Shown here: positions 9,611-21,647 of the stretch, piece by piece
Layout: the number at the start of each line of letters is the position of its first letter
Numbering within the stretch: position 1 is the stretch's first letter
From: Rhytidiadelphus loreus
Lineage: Eukaryota > Streptophyta > Bryopsida > Hypnales > Hylocomiaceae
Length of the DNA: 64,000 bases
Reading direction: 5' to 3'
NCBI GenBank assembly: GCA_947034895.1
Contig: OX344761.1
Location: 76,507,839-76,571,838, forward strand
Program-made: the position numbers and the translations under genes
The notes under the pieces: model-generated
Databases searched by the model: none
Told to the model about the DNA's origin: nothing
What the model saw: the letters and a program-made list of their open reading frames with translations, nothing else

Positions 9611-11344
9611 TGGACGGTCAGATTGTGAACCTTATCGGTGGACGGACTAGCTGTCCATAAAAAAATAAGTTTTTTTTTTTTTTTTTACAACCTCTCTCAT
9701 ATGAGGTGCACACATGGGATCAAAGTGGTTATCTTTTGCACAAAGATTATAAAGAGTGAAAAAATTTCCTTAGAGAATTTTTTGTTATGATTCAAGCGCA
9801 ATCTTGTGTATTTAAAAAAGTCTTTATTTTATTTTATTATTATTTTTTAATTATTAAAAAATCATAACTACTTATCCTCCACGTGCGTCAATTTTTGTTA
9901 TCAGTAGTTGAAAAATTGAACACCTACTATTCTCTTAGATACTTTAGTATTGTCATTCTTCTTTGACATGGATAAGCCTTTGAACTTGAATCATGTCAAT
10001 TGAACAAAATTTACACAAAAACAAAAATCCACCTTCAATTCACAAAAACCTCAAATAATCTTGAGCTTTCACTAGAAGAAATCTTGTTCAATGGAACATA
10101 TCTTTAGAACTCTCTGTTTTTTGTTTTTTTGCCTTGTTTATGGCATTATTCATCACGATAGATATTTTCCATATTTCTATTTGATGATCCCTCGTTCTCA
10201 CTTTCTCTCTTGGATTTTATTGCAAAGGGGTAGATATTGAAATTTCAGGTCTAGCTTTCAGTGTATTAATCCTTCATCTTTCAATATTTTTAAGAATATA
10301 ACTTGGTTTCTACTTGATGTGCTTGGGTCAAATACTCAAATCTCATTCAAATGGACCAAAAAAGGGGTCAGACACATTAAAATCTGCAATGTATGTTCTT
10401 TATAGCTATTGTTTTTTAATGCTTATCTATTAAATTTAGTCATTTTAGTCCTTTTCCAGTAGTAGTTCAAGGCATGTTAAAACTAATATTTTTCTATTCA
10501 CAAAATAATCTAATCTTCATTACTAAAGTTCAAATTGAAGTTTAGATATCAACCAGTCAAGTTTTTCAATGGTAGAAAAGGGGTTTAATTTCTAATGAAT
10601 AATAATGTGATGAAATTTTAAAAAATCATATGTATATATATTCATATGATAGAGTAGGAAAGGAATCATTTGCTACAATTTAAATATTTTTTCATTTTCT
10701 ATAATATTCAGAAGTAAAAACATTTGAACATTTTTTTTTATAGAAAACCTAGTTCAAATGATGATTGTGTTAAAATAAAAAGTGATTATATTATTTACAT
10801 AAAGGTCCCTATGAAATCAATTTTTGAAATTGAATGTTTAATTAATTTTAAAGATTAAATCAAGAATGTGTCAAAAATCAATAAATTGATTAAAAAATTA
10901 TACTAATTTTAGTCCAAAATTTATTCACTAGAATTTCTTTTTCATAATTGTATATTTTAAAAGATTAAAAAATTAGGATAAAAAAATCTATTTAAAGTAC
11001 TATAATGTAACAAAGACACTAAATTTAGCTTTAAAACTGGTGATTTACAACTTTTAAAAGATTTATTTTATGAAATTTTTTTTTCATCCCTTTAAGAATT
11101 AAGACGATGCATTTCTATACTATTCATCAATAAATTTTTAAAAATAATAACAACATCAAAGTAATTGAGACCTTCAAAAGTTTAAAAAAGGACTCAAGTC
11201 TTGTTTTACAAAAGTAACCCCAATGGTACCTTTGAGTGTGGTTTGACTCGCTTCAAATACTATCTACCACCCATATTTGAAAATTTGTTTAGTTTTCTAG
11301 TTTTTCTTTCTTTCCCTTTAGCTTTATCTAGTATTCCAGTAGTA
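9611..11344. other. AT-rich stretch without a gene
   Basis: A T-run at 9668-9686 is followed by strongly A+T-rich sequence. No coding frame, RNA gene or repeat boundary could be supported. Confidence 0.5.
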
Positions 11345-12212
11345 CAATGCCACACGGGCCGCCCGCCACATGGGCAGCCTAGCACATGGCACCCCCCATT
11401 TCGGGTCACCGGCAAGGTTTGAACTTTGCACCTCACTCTTGGGGTGCAAGGTTCAAACCAATGCACCACACATACACATGCATGTGTGTGGATATTTTTT
11501 TATTTTATCTAGTTAAAGTGTGTTTTTTTTCCTTTTTTTGTTAAAGAGAGCAGACTTCAGAGGTCATTTAAGCATAGAAAACTAACTTTATTTAAAAGAA
11601 ATTTAACTAATAAAAATTGCTAAATCAAAGTATCTTTCATCTCCAAAAATCTGTTTGCAATTTCAAGTCTTCAATAAAAAGTTATGAATTAATTTCAGAG
11701 AGGGTCTTTCATGATGTCAAAAACAAAATTTAATCCAACCCCTCCCTGAAATTAATTCATAACTTTTTATTGAAGACTTAAAATTGGAAACGGATTTGTG
11801 GAGATGAAAGATACTTTGATTTAGCAACTTTTATTAGTTAAATTTCTTTTAAATAAAGTTAGTTTTCTATGCTTAAATGACCTCTGAAGTCTCTTGACTT
11901 TGAAAAATACCGAATTGTGTATGATTTAATTTTTTTTAAAACACCACATTATTTATAAAATACTAACGACGGTGATTTTAACATTTTTCAAATCAAAAAA
12001 CTTACGTGAGATTCTTGAAAGTCAAAATTAACAAAAAAGTGTTGATTTTTTTGTTGATTTAGAGTTGCAGTATCCAAATCAACAAAAAAAATTGTTGATT
12101 ATGTTAGCTTTTACCAAAATCAACAAAAAATTGTTCAAATAGACAATACAATATCAAAATCAACACTTTTTGTTGATGTTTTGTTGATTTGGTCACTGTT
12201 TTTCTACTAGTG
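11345..12212 (+). mobile_element. CACTA-type non-autonomous element, 5' truncated
   Basis: This copy is collinear with the complete element at 42405-43491. It has a GC-rich 'ccacatggca' block, an inverted pair around 11410-11460 (ttgcacctc/gaggtgcaa), a long foldback (arms 11548-11712 and 11740-11895), then repeated ATCAACAAAAA words in both orientations and the terminal CTACTAGTG at 12204-12212. The left terminus is missing, so no target duplication can be shown. No coding capacity. Confidence 0.8.
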
Positions 12213-12399
12213 CTGGTGGCTTGTATTTTAAATTTTTTTTGCAATCAGAAATACCGTTTTATTTATGTCTAAAAAACAAAAACAAAATGAGGATCGAGAC
12301 GAGAGAGAAGTCGAGAATGAATGCACTTGCAACTTCTGGATTTGTTGCTTGCACATGCGACATTGCAAAGCACTTGTTGCAGTCAGGGTTGTCTACCCG

Positions 12400-12645
12400 G
12401 ACAACTCGACAACTCGACAAACTCGACGTCGAAGACGTCTAGTAGAGGGTCCCGTCCGTCTAATAGAGTCAACTTTACCCTTTGACTTTTTCAGAATTTA
12501 CCCCCCATTTACCTAGGCTTACTTGGCTGCCATGTGGCAACCACGTCACAAATTTAGGGCGACTTCGGGTGGGGGCGACTACGGGTAGAGGGCGACTGCG
12601 GGTAGGGGCAACTGCGGGTAGGGGCAAATTCTGTACTACAGTTCA
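12400..12645 (+). repeat. GC-rich array D with conserved terminal module
   Basis: Four gcgact-t/a/g-cgggt copies (12558-12640) follow a module that recurs, in the same order, at the right end of the 22514-27584 element read on the minus strand. The module is: gacgtctagtagag, tttaccctttgact, aatttacccccc, gccatgtggcaaccac, then the array. The shared order identifies a common element terminus. Confidence 0.7.
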
Positions 12646-12689
12646 AAACTGCCACTTTTGTTGCATTCATCCAAAAAAATAATTTTTTT

Positions 12690-13990
12690 TTTTAGAATCT
12701 AACCATAAGATCTTGTACTTCACTTGTCTAAGATCACGTGGTAAAAATTTCATGAAGTTTGACCGTATAGATTGGAAGATATTAACAATCAAAGTTGGAA
12801 AAAAAAAATTCTGAACTGTGACCTGCAATTTCAGTTGACTTTGACTGTCATTTGTGGAAATTTTTTGCACTACATACTTTGAATTAAAAGACACATACGT
12901 TGAATAAATAAGTTGAAAGTCTAGGGAAAAATATTCACTAATAAAAGCACTTGATTTGCATTCTTTAATCCCTAAAGGACCATCGTCCCTTTGATTGACA
13001 AATTGGATTTTGGGCATGTACCTACAGTCTCATTTTTTGTCATAATTTTTTGAAACTTTTTTTAAAGATAGAAAAACTAATTATCTTTGTGGAAATATAA
13101 TGTTTTCTCAAGTGGTGCCTAGGAACAAAAGTTATGCCCAAATAAGTTCAAAACAAAGGCAACAAAAAAACATTCAAAAATTTTAATTTTTTTTCCTCGT
13201 ATATTATATTTTTTTCTCAACGGAAAGCTTTGATTCATTTCATTTGGATAAGTGGTGTGAAAATTATAGACAATCTTGTTTTTCTAGCAATCTAAGAATC
13301 TTCTTCAAAAAATAACTTGCAAGATTCATTTCTGAAATTTATTCCACACATTTTTATACTAATTATGTATAGATCCTATAGTTAGACGATTAGATGTGCA
13401 AAAGAAACAATTTCCAAATTTTTTACTCTTTGCAATAGAAATGGCAATTTTGAATGTTTTTTGGCAAGAAAAAGGCCTTGGTCCTTTAGGGGTTAAAATT
13501 TTTTAAAGTAGAAGTAGGTCCAAGATTGAAAAAAAAATTAAATTGTCAAGAGTTCTAAGATGGAATTGAAATGCAATTATTCCAATGATGAGATTGTTCT
13601 AGTGAGCAAATTTAACCTTGTCAAATAAATTTTTAGAAAAATTGTGAAAATTGCATTAAAAAATGAACCCTCTAAGTTTTGTTTTCAAGAAAATGCTAAG
13701 TTTGTCCAAAAAACAAGATTGTCCATAACTTTTGCATTACTAGTCCAATTACAATGAATCAAAGCTTCACATGTAGACAAAAATATAATATTTGAGGTGT
13801 CCATTGACATCCATTTTTGGCTTTAGGGTGGCATAACTTTTTCTTTCAAACACTAATTGAAAAAATGCTATATTCCTAAAAAGATGATATATTCTTCTAT
13901 CTTCAAAGAAAGTTTCAAAAAAATCACGATGAGAATTGAGACTCTAAGCATTATGTGAACCGAGATGAGAATTCCTTAAGAACTCTTGGT
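12690..13990. repeat. Dispersed repeat family R, copies in two orientations
   Basis: Landmarks shared with 4590-5720, 17440-18340 and 50780-51460 include 'gaatctaaccataagatctt', 'gattttgggca', 'gttatgcc' and 'ttgattcatttcatttgg'. About 12690-13480 reads one way and about 13500-13990 the other. No coding frame. Confidence 0.5.
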
Positions 13991-14361
13991 CTTCTATGGG
14001 TTAAAATTCAACTTCATTTTTGTAAAATTTCTCACACAATAGTTTAAAAGCAAATAAACTATAATTAATTGTTTGACAAAAATTACAAAATATTTGCACA
14101 AGAGAATTGAAATTTGAAATTCTATACAATAACTTCTGCACTTTGCATTTAGAATATTCAATTCATTTTTTTAAATGTCACATCGTATAAAAGTCGTTAA
14201 TATATTTACATTGCTCTTCAAAAGTTAAATGCATGCAATGTGACCTACGTTTCTATTTATACTAATCTGATAATATCATGTCCTATTACAAAAATATTAG
14301 TGTGGAAAACAACTTTAAGGGGCATCATCAACCATGGTTTATCAATGAGCAAGTTTGCCAC
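13991..14361. other. AT-rich stretch without a gene
   Basis: Only A+T-rich sequence with no supported feature. Confidence 0.4.
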
Positions 14362-14652
14362 CTATCCACATATTAATTGCTTCTTTAGATTAGGCTCAAT
14401 AAGGTCACCTAACTTCCTTACAAAGTATCTCACTATCAATGTATTTTCAAATACTTCATTGTCGTATTTTTCCATATCATTCATATTCATTAAGTGGCCA
14501 ATTTTTCTAATAGAATACAAGATGGATTTCATCGTATATTTATGATTTTCTTGCATGATCTCTATGGTCCTCTCTGAATGTTGCAGCCCATATACATATG
14601 TTAGAGCCACCCGCCAACAATTCTTTATATCCTCCAACTTCTTTTCCTTAAT
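14362..14652 (-). pseudogene. Orphan protein-coding fragment, function unknown
   Basis: A 91-plus-residue open segment on the minus strand has real-protein composition (EDIKNCWRVALTYVYGLQ, later FVRKLGDLIEP). It lies in otherwise non-coding sequence between arrays D and E. The reading opens without ATG after a possible splice acceptor (attaag, about 14653) and ends at a stop beside a GTGG that could be a donor. I do not recognise the family. It may be one exon of a gene carried by a GC-array element, as at 24163-25481. Confidence 0.4.
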
Positions 14653-15279
14653 AGGTTAATATTTGTAATGAATCTTAGGAGACTAAAAAATAATAGCAAG
14701 GCACTTAACAGTAATCCATATACTTAGCCAATATGTCTTTTTAGTGATAATCACTCATTCTTGAATGACATCAAATGTTTCAATTGAACAAACAAATTGA
14801 TTATTTGCAATGCACAATTACAAGAAAGAACTTGCAAATCATAATAACAATTTTTGCATTAAAATTAGGGAAAATTAAAAAAACCAAGGAAAATTTAAAA
14901 AGACCCCACCTTATAAAGACCCTAGGAATCAAGAAGAAATTCTATAAACATTCCCAATGGAGTTCCTAAAAATTAGGTCATATATGTATTAACAAATCCA
15001 ATGCAATGAAAGAAATCGAGGGGAAATAAACAATAAATGATTTTTACTAATTTAAAAAATATATATTTTGAAATTGATATGAAATATCAAGGGTCTAAGA
15101 AAAAAAATAGTATTAAGAAACTTTCAAAATCAAAAAGAAAAAGAAAAAAGATGTTTAAAATCTCTTATTTATGCAGGAAATTGTAATAAAAGGACATCCT
15201 CAAAGCAATGGCTCCCACCCCCAACCACAGTTGCACAATAAAAGAAATCCCTTTCACTCGTATTCTTCTTCAATTAAGA
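14653..15279. other. AT-rich stretch without a gene
   Basis: Nothing supported before the tandem block that begins at 15280. Confidence 0.4.
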
Positions 15280-15905
15280 AGTCGCCCTCACCCGAAGTCG
15301 CCCCTAGAAGCCTCCCAAAGGCCCAAATTTGCCAATTTGGGGCCTTTGGGAGGCCAATTCTTCCCATCTCCACCCAAAGTCGCCCCCTACCCGAGGTCGC
15401 CCTACCCGAGGTCGCCCTCACCCGCGTTCTCCTCCCAAAGAGGTCGCCCTCACCCGAAGTTGCCCCTAGAAGCCTCCCAAAGGCCCAAATTTGCCAATTT
15501 GGGGCCTTTGGGAGGCCAATTCTTCCCATCTCCACCCGAAGTCGCCCCCCACCCGAGGTCGCCCTACCCGAGGTCGCCCTCACCCGCGTTCTCCTCCCAA
15601 AGAGGTCGCCTTCACCCGAAGTCGCCCCTAGAAGCCTCCCAAAGGCCCAAATTTGCCAATTTGGGGCCTTTGGGAGGCCATTTCTTCCCATCTCCACCCG
15701 AAGTCGCCCCCCACCTGAGGTCGCCCTCACCCGCGTTCTCCTCCCAAAGAGGTCGCCCTCACCCGAAGTCGCCCCTAGAAGCCTCCCAAAGGCCCAAATT
15801 TGCCAATTTGGGGCCTTTGGGAGGCCAATTCTTCCCATCTCCACCCGAAGTCGCCCCCCACCCGAGGTCGCCCTGACCCGCGTTCTCCTCCTAGAGAGGT
15901 CGCCG
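15280..15905 (-). repeat. 162-bp tandem repeat with hairpins and GC motifs (array E)
   Basis: Four units start at 15301, 15463, 15625 and 15772 (spacings 162, 162 and 147 bp). Each carries 'cacccgaagtcgccc' motifs, in the array B orientation, and a hairpin of about 20-bp arms: cctcccaaaggcccaaatt facing aatttggggcctttgggagg. Unit lengths are multiples of three, so long open frames run through on both strands; these are repeat artefacts and not genes. Confidence 0.9.
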
Positions 15906-16364
15906 AAGACTCAAAGTCACTTGAAGAACGCGTTCGATTGCTTTTTGTGGGTGTTGAAGGTAGAAATTGAAAGCTTCATTAGAGTCAATTACTTTTGTTT
16001 TAGTTTGCTAGGTGTATTAGTGGACCTTCTTTGTTAGGTGAGCTAAATAAATGGACGTTGATGAGATCAAATTTTGTAGCTTACACACCTAATCTCATTT
16101 ATTAGAAATGAAAGCTCTTCTAAAAATCTAGTTGCTTTGGATTCTTTATAGTACAACTTGAATTTGACAATATTTTGTTTGATCTATGAATTCGCTCTAG
16201 TATATTAATTTTATGACAAGATGTCATCTTCCATTGAACACTCAATTTTTGCAAACATGCAATTTTTTTAAATATATATCAATGGTTCATTATCATTTAT
16301 TCGATTGTGATTACATGATATGAAATAAAATAAAATAAGAAAGATCATACATATCTATCCACCT
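15906..16364. other. AT-rich stretch without a gene
   Basis: No supported feature between the two tandem blocks. Confidence 0.4.
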
Positions 16365-17220
16365 ATTTTTTTGTATTTTGAAATTCATTTGATAAATTAT
16401 ACACTTGTAGAATGACTATTTGAGATTTGCTTAAATCCATAGGGAAAGTTTTTATTTAAATCTCTTTCCTCTAGTTTTAGGTTAGAAGTGAAGATAGTAA
16501 GTAATTCATAAGTACAAAGATGCTTGGTGAATCAAGAAAATTAAATGGGGAAGATATTGCAAATATCTTCATGCATTATTTTGTATTTTGAAATACATTG
16601 GATAAATTATAGACCCATAGGGTAAATCTTTGAGATTTGCATAAATTAAATCAAAAGGAGAAGTTTTCATTTAAATCCTTTCTTCACTAATTTTTTAAGT
16701 TAGAGATGAAGGTGGTAAATAATTCATGAGTACAAAGATGCTTAGAGAATCAAGAAAAATATACTTGATAAATTATAGACCCATAGGGTAAATCTTTGAG
16801 ATTTGCATAAATTAAATCAAAAGGAGAAGTTTTCATTTAAATCCCTTCCCTACTATTTTTTTAAGTTAGAGATGAAGGTGGTAATAATTCATGAGTACAA
16901 AGATGCCTGGAGAATCAAAAAATATAAATGGGGAAGGTATTGTAAATATCTTCATGCATTATTTTATATTTTGAAATACACTTCATAAATTATAGGTCCT
17001 TTAGTAGGATAATTCATTGAAATATGCATAAATTAAATCAAAAAGGGAAATTTTTCTTTAAATCCCTTCCATCTAATTTTTAAGTTAGGGATGATGGATT
17101 GATGGTGGTAAATAATTCATGAGTACAAGAATACTTGGAAAAAAGAAGAATTCAAATGGGAAAGTTTTTTATACAAATCTTCGTGCATTATTTTGTATTT
17201 TAAAATCCACCTCATGAATA
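16365..17220. repeat. About 205-bp tandem repeat, four copies
   Basis: Units begin near 16368, 16576, 16763 and 16966 with 'attttgtattttgaaat' and include 'gagatttgcataaatt', 'aaatccctt-c', 'attcatgagtacaaagatgc' and 'tatcttcatgcatt'. The second unit carries an internal deletion and a fifth is partial. A short open frame inside it is coincidental. Confidence 0.8.
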
Positions 17221-18349
17221 ATCACTAGAAGAGAAAGGAATGTTTTAGGTATGGTCTTAGCAATATAGTTCTATAATTTATGACCTTTTAGCAAATTATA
17301 GTAAATATTTATTAGAAATACATTTGTTTTCAATAAAAATTTACTAAAAATCTCCCTAAAGATCATAAGATTGTAGGACTATACTACTAGGTTGTACTTA
17401 AAACAACCTTTTCTCTTGTAGAGATTACATTGTTAGGATGTTAAGCTCTAAAGTCTCAATTGTCTTTGTAGCTTGGAAAATGGATTTTGGGCAACTTCAT
17501 ATAAGGTCAATTTTTTATGAAGCTTTTGATACTTTTTCATGATATAGATAAACCTGTTAGTTTTATGGGATTGTAATTTGTATTTTAATTGGTGCCAAAG
17601 AGCAAGAGTTATACCACAATAAGCCTAAATATAAATTAGGTGAACAAAAAAAATTCACGAAAATTTGAATTAAAAATTAAAGTTTTTTTGTTCTCATAGA
17701 TTGGAATTTTTTTGTACTTCAAAAGCTTTGGTTCATTTTTTGGGGATTGATGGTATGAAAGTTATAGAGCATCTTCTTTTGTGAGCAATCATAGTATCAT
17801 ATTAAAAAAAATTAAGCATAGGATTCTTTTGGGCCACTCAAGTTTCAAACTTTTTCAAAACAATTAAACAAATAAGTTCAAAAAATTAACTTTGATTCAT
17901 AGAACAATCTCACCATTGGGATTAGTGTGTTTTAATTCCATTTTAAAGCTATTAATGATAAAGTTTTTTCTCTCTATAATGTACTTTCTTCTACTTAATA
18001 ATTTTTTAAAGAATGAAACCACATTATTTTTAAATTTTAAATTTTTTATATTTTCAAATCAATTTTGAATGATGAAATTTTTTTAATTCAAGACTATAAT
18101 GTAAACTTTTTTAAGTTAAGAAGATTCAAAGTAGTTTGTCAATATGTCACAAATGTGATTTCTTCACTTTGAACGCATTTACCTTGCAATCTATGTGGTG
18201 AAAGTGTTTGAAATTTTTTCCACACATTGTCATACTATTCTACTTTAAGATCCTACGATTACATGTTCAAAAATACCATTAATTTTCTTTTTTCTTTTTT
18301 TACTAGAAATAGTAGTTTTGAAAGTTTTTTTGGACAATTGCAACAAAGA
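17221..18349. repeat. AT-rich region with repeat family R
   Basis: From about 17440 the sequence matches family R ('gattttgggcaa', 'attggtgcc', 'gctttggttcattt', 'atagagcatctt'). 17221-17440 is A+T-rich without features. Confidence 0.45.
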
Positions 18350-18575
18350 GGTTGCCCCTAAGGACCAGAGGTCGCCCCTAGGGACCAGAGGTCGCCCCTA
18401 AGGACCAGAGGTGGTGGAAGCTGGATCGTGGAAGTTGGTGGTGGAAGCTGGATCGTGGAAGCTGGATTGTGGAAGCTGGATCGTGGAAGTTGGTGGTGGA
18501 AGCTGGATCGTGGAAGTTGGATCGTGGAAGCAGGTCGTAGAAGCCAGATTATGGAAGCTGGTTGTGGAATAACTT
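18350..18575. repeat. Array F and 14-bp minisatellite
   Basis: Three 21-bp units (ggtcgcccctaaggaccaga) pass directly into a minisatellite of 13-14 bp units, gtggaagctggatc and gtggaagttggtg, repeated about eleven times. The small frame rich in Trp/Lys/Asp is a translation of this repeat. Confidence 0.85.
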
Positions 18576-19640
18576 GGTATTTGAATGCATGCTCAAAGGC
18601 TGGAGGCGATGGTGTATCTGTTGGAGTATGAGCGAGGATGGTGAATTGGTTGCCGTCACTTCCCTAGCAAACAAGTCGTACAATATTACATAATACTTGG
18701 TACCTGCATGCATGCTGGATTGCTGGGGATCGGTACATGAAGCCAAATCTAGGGTTTCCCATGCTTGTGACCATATACGGTTTCCCATGCTCATGACCAT
18801 CTAGAGATTCATGTTTTGATCATAAGTTAATTAGTTTCATAGTCGAAACCAGTTGGATTGAGTGGTGTTGAAAGTTGTGATTCTCCTGAGGTTTGATCTG
18901 TCGGGTTTTAGGGTTTGGTTTTGAAGGCAAAAAAAAAGAAGTTAAAAAAGTCAAAATAGGGGATTGAAGGTGGCTTGAGGACATTTCATACTTTGGACTA
19001 GTGTTGCTTTTTGAGTCAATCTGTGCATACCAAGGTGTACAATTGGTTGTTCATATATTGAACAACTCAGATTTATTCAGTTAGCTTCCACAGCGCTGGT
19101 TCTAACCCTAAAAATTGTTTCGATTTTAATCCAAGCAATTAGGTAGTTGGTTGAAGCTCATTATGGGTTCTTATAGAAATGCAGTTCGAGATGGCCCCAT
19201 TATACAAGGGATCATTTTCTGCATTTGCAGCGTCTACATGCAAGAAACCCTCAGTTTAAGATAACAGAACTTGGAGGAGCAAACAAGAGATCACGGTATG
19301 ACTAGGAGAGGAGACTCAAGTCAATGACGCAGTGATCGAGGACAACCAATATCTTATAGCAATCGAAGGCGTAATGCAGCTAACCGCCACCTACCTGCTT
19401 GAATCCTCCTCGGTTAGTATTGTCAGATGCGTCTAGCAGCCTCCGTAGGAACCAGCACGGGCAAGATTCATCAACATCCTTGGCCAAGCCTCTCAATCCG
19501 TTTTCCAGCTCTGAGGGAGAATCTCTCCTCCACACTCTTGCTCGCAACTGGGCAGGACTCCTTGTTCAGCCCAGCAAGGTACTTCAATAGTCTTGTGTTG
19601 ATTCAGCTATTCTTTTACAAGAAACCTTACATCTCAAGCA
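18576..19640. other. Leader region before the LINE, no gene
   Basis: Less A+T-rich than the preceding block. It may contain the LINE 5' untranslated region, but the exact 5' end of the LINE is not visible and no target duplication was found. Confidence 0.35.
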
Positions 19641-20535
19641 ATATGTTTTCATTTCTAGCTTTGTGGGGTGGTGGTTGGGGATCAAACCAGGACGGTTTGG
19701 CTTCAGGATTTTGACTGGCTACTCTATCCAAATTATATTATCCTTCACAAACCTGTAGGGGGTAGATTTCATTATGTAAAACTTGATTGTCGCCAAGCTG
19801 TGGATAAAGCCTTGAAGCTTTTTCTTCACCAGTTTCCAGGTGGGGAAGCTACCTACCAGAGATGGTCAGATGGCAACCTTTATTCAACCCCATCTCTCTA
19901 GTCGGGCTATTTGTCCCGTATTGGTTGTCTATCATGAACCTTCCCCTAGGATTTATCTCTTACTCAGAGGCCATCATACAATCCCTTGGCCGGATCGTAG
20001 CCAGAGATATCCCTGATCCAACACTTAACTCCCATCATTACTGTGTAGCGCTCAATCTATCACAAGGTTTGATACAAAAAATCCAAATTGCTAACCCATC
20101 AAGAGGATTGCTTGAGCTCCAGATTTTTTATGAGAAACTCTCTCTCCAATTTCATCGTTGTTTTGCTTTCAACCATCTAGCCAATCAGTGCCCCAGTCGT
20201 ATTCATACCCCTTTAGAAAGCTTTTAGTTGGGTAACCGTGGTTCATTACCACAACCTCAGGTCCAACCTCTGTTCCCAAACATAGTTCAACCCCAAACCC
20301 GAGCTACACAGCCAAGTAGTTCTAACTCCCCAAAACAAAATTCGCGGCGCTTTAATTGCCATACTAATAACCGTAAGCTCCCTACCAAATCTAATTCATT
20401 ACTTGATGATGACGGCTTTATCCCTATCCCACCACGTCGACAGGGGCGCTTCTTTAGGAAATCTCCCACCCCAACTAGTTCCAATCACTACTGGACACGG
20501 TGGGTTTCAATGAAAAGGAAGATGGATGACCCTAC
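19641..20535 (+). pseudogene. LINE ORF1, 5' segment (decayed)
   Basis: Plant LINE ORF1 (nucleic-acid-binding, chaperone-like). The reading shifts frame near 19880 and has an in-frame TAG at 20225. After the shift it shows the pattern of the DUF4283 region of plant LINEs (LPLGFISYSEAIIQSLGR, SHHYCVALNLSQGL) and a damaged zinc knuckle (CFAFNHLANQCP, second Cys and the Gly-His spacing lost). A Pro/Gln/Asn-rich linker follows. The frame is cut at codon DDPT by the element at 20536 and resumes at 29089. Deleting 20536-29093 joins ...DDPT directly to YPVQLLV in frame. Confidence 0.85.
20531..20535. repeat. Target-site duplication CCTAC, left copy
   Basis: CCTAC stands immediately before the TGTCG terminus; the partner is at 29089-29093. 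Confidence 0.85.
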
Positions 20536-21647
20536 TGTCGTACGCGTAATACTGTAGTAAGCGCTCTTAACCACAACAACGTGGTAAGATGACACAGAAT
20601 ATCGTCCCAGGGAACCCCAGAGGGTGTTCTAAATTCCGTCTAATCCGGTTTATTGTAACTACTTCAAATTTCACTCCCTACCCGGATTCTTTCTCTATCC
20701 GGACTCTCTATCAGATCCGGATTATCACAAACACCAGATCCGTAACTTAACACACGGTTTTCGATACCTCTATTTTACCTTCAGAGGGTCCTCACTGACT
20801 TTTTCGGAGGGGGAAGGACAATGCCACTCCTTGTATTTCACTAACTCTAACTTCCTAATGACACGTACCCAAAGATCTTTCCGTCACAAATAAGGAACAG
20901 ACTGGTTGACCCTCACAACTTCAGATTTCTCCAGAAGCAGGTCACTCAGAATACAACTCGACTCCCCTTGCTACAACGACAAATACAAGACTTACCCGGA
21001 AACTGAGACGGGGTCCGGTACTAGCACTCCAACTTGTGTTTTGCAGACGGACGGAACTTTCCGGGTGAGCGGGGGTTTCCACAGACGGTTGCTTATCTCC
21101 GCACGGAACCCTCCCTGGCCTTCCGGACTCGCACCCACACCACCAACGCCGGACTTCGCACCACTTCCTACACACGCTAAAACCGCTTCCCTGGACAACA
21201 CACAATTCACAGACCTGGGAAACCCTGAATCCGGACTCCTCCTTACCACCTCTCTACTCTTTAGCCACAACCTTCAAGCAAGCGCCCAAGCAACCTTAAA
21301 ATTCTTAATGAAAAGGAAACCAAAGACCCACAAAGAAAACTACAGCAATGAGTAAAAAGACAATAAAAATGCAATAAAAATGCAAACATATATTTACTGC
21401 TCAAAATAAGGAATAGCAAGAAAAGGAATGAAGGACCACAAGCGGTCCCTTCCTTTTATAAACAAAACAACATGCCGTAAAACCCGCGGAAAGTGCCACT
21501 AAACACCATTCTAAACTGCCCTAAAAGTCCGGGTGGATAAGTTTAACTGAAACTTACCCCTGAAAATCCGGAATCCGGGTTCTGACTGAGACCCGGAACT
21601 CCAAGTCTAACAAAATGTTAACTGAAAAATACTATCAGTCTAACTAC
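20536..21647. other. GC-moderate end of the 8.55-kb element, no clear gene
   Basis: About 1.1 kb downstream of the element's gene. Open frames on both strands (20906-21355 and 20992-21270) overlap each other and have Ser/Pro/Thr or Gly/Val-rich, unconvincing composition. A minus-strand TATA-like TATAAAAG lies at 21453-21460. Words such as 'atgccgtaa', 'cgggtgga' and 'ccggaac-aagtctaa' recur in the same order near 28820-28970, hinting at distant common origin of the two ends. Confidence 0.4.

Noticed and set aside
10070..10085. CACTAGAAGAAATC as a left end for the truncated CACTA copy
   Set aside because: The bases before it (ttt) do not match those after the right terminus at 12212 (ctg), and subterminal words are absent.
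15171..16037. Open frame of 288 aa on the plus strand and 196 aa on the minus strand
   Set aside because: Unit lengths divisible by three keep all frames open through the 162-bp tandem repeat; no domain is present.
20906..21355. 149-aa frame on the plus strand
   Set aside because: It overlaps equally long minus-strand frames; no family signal.
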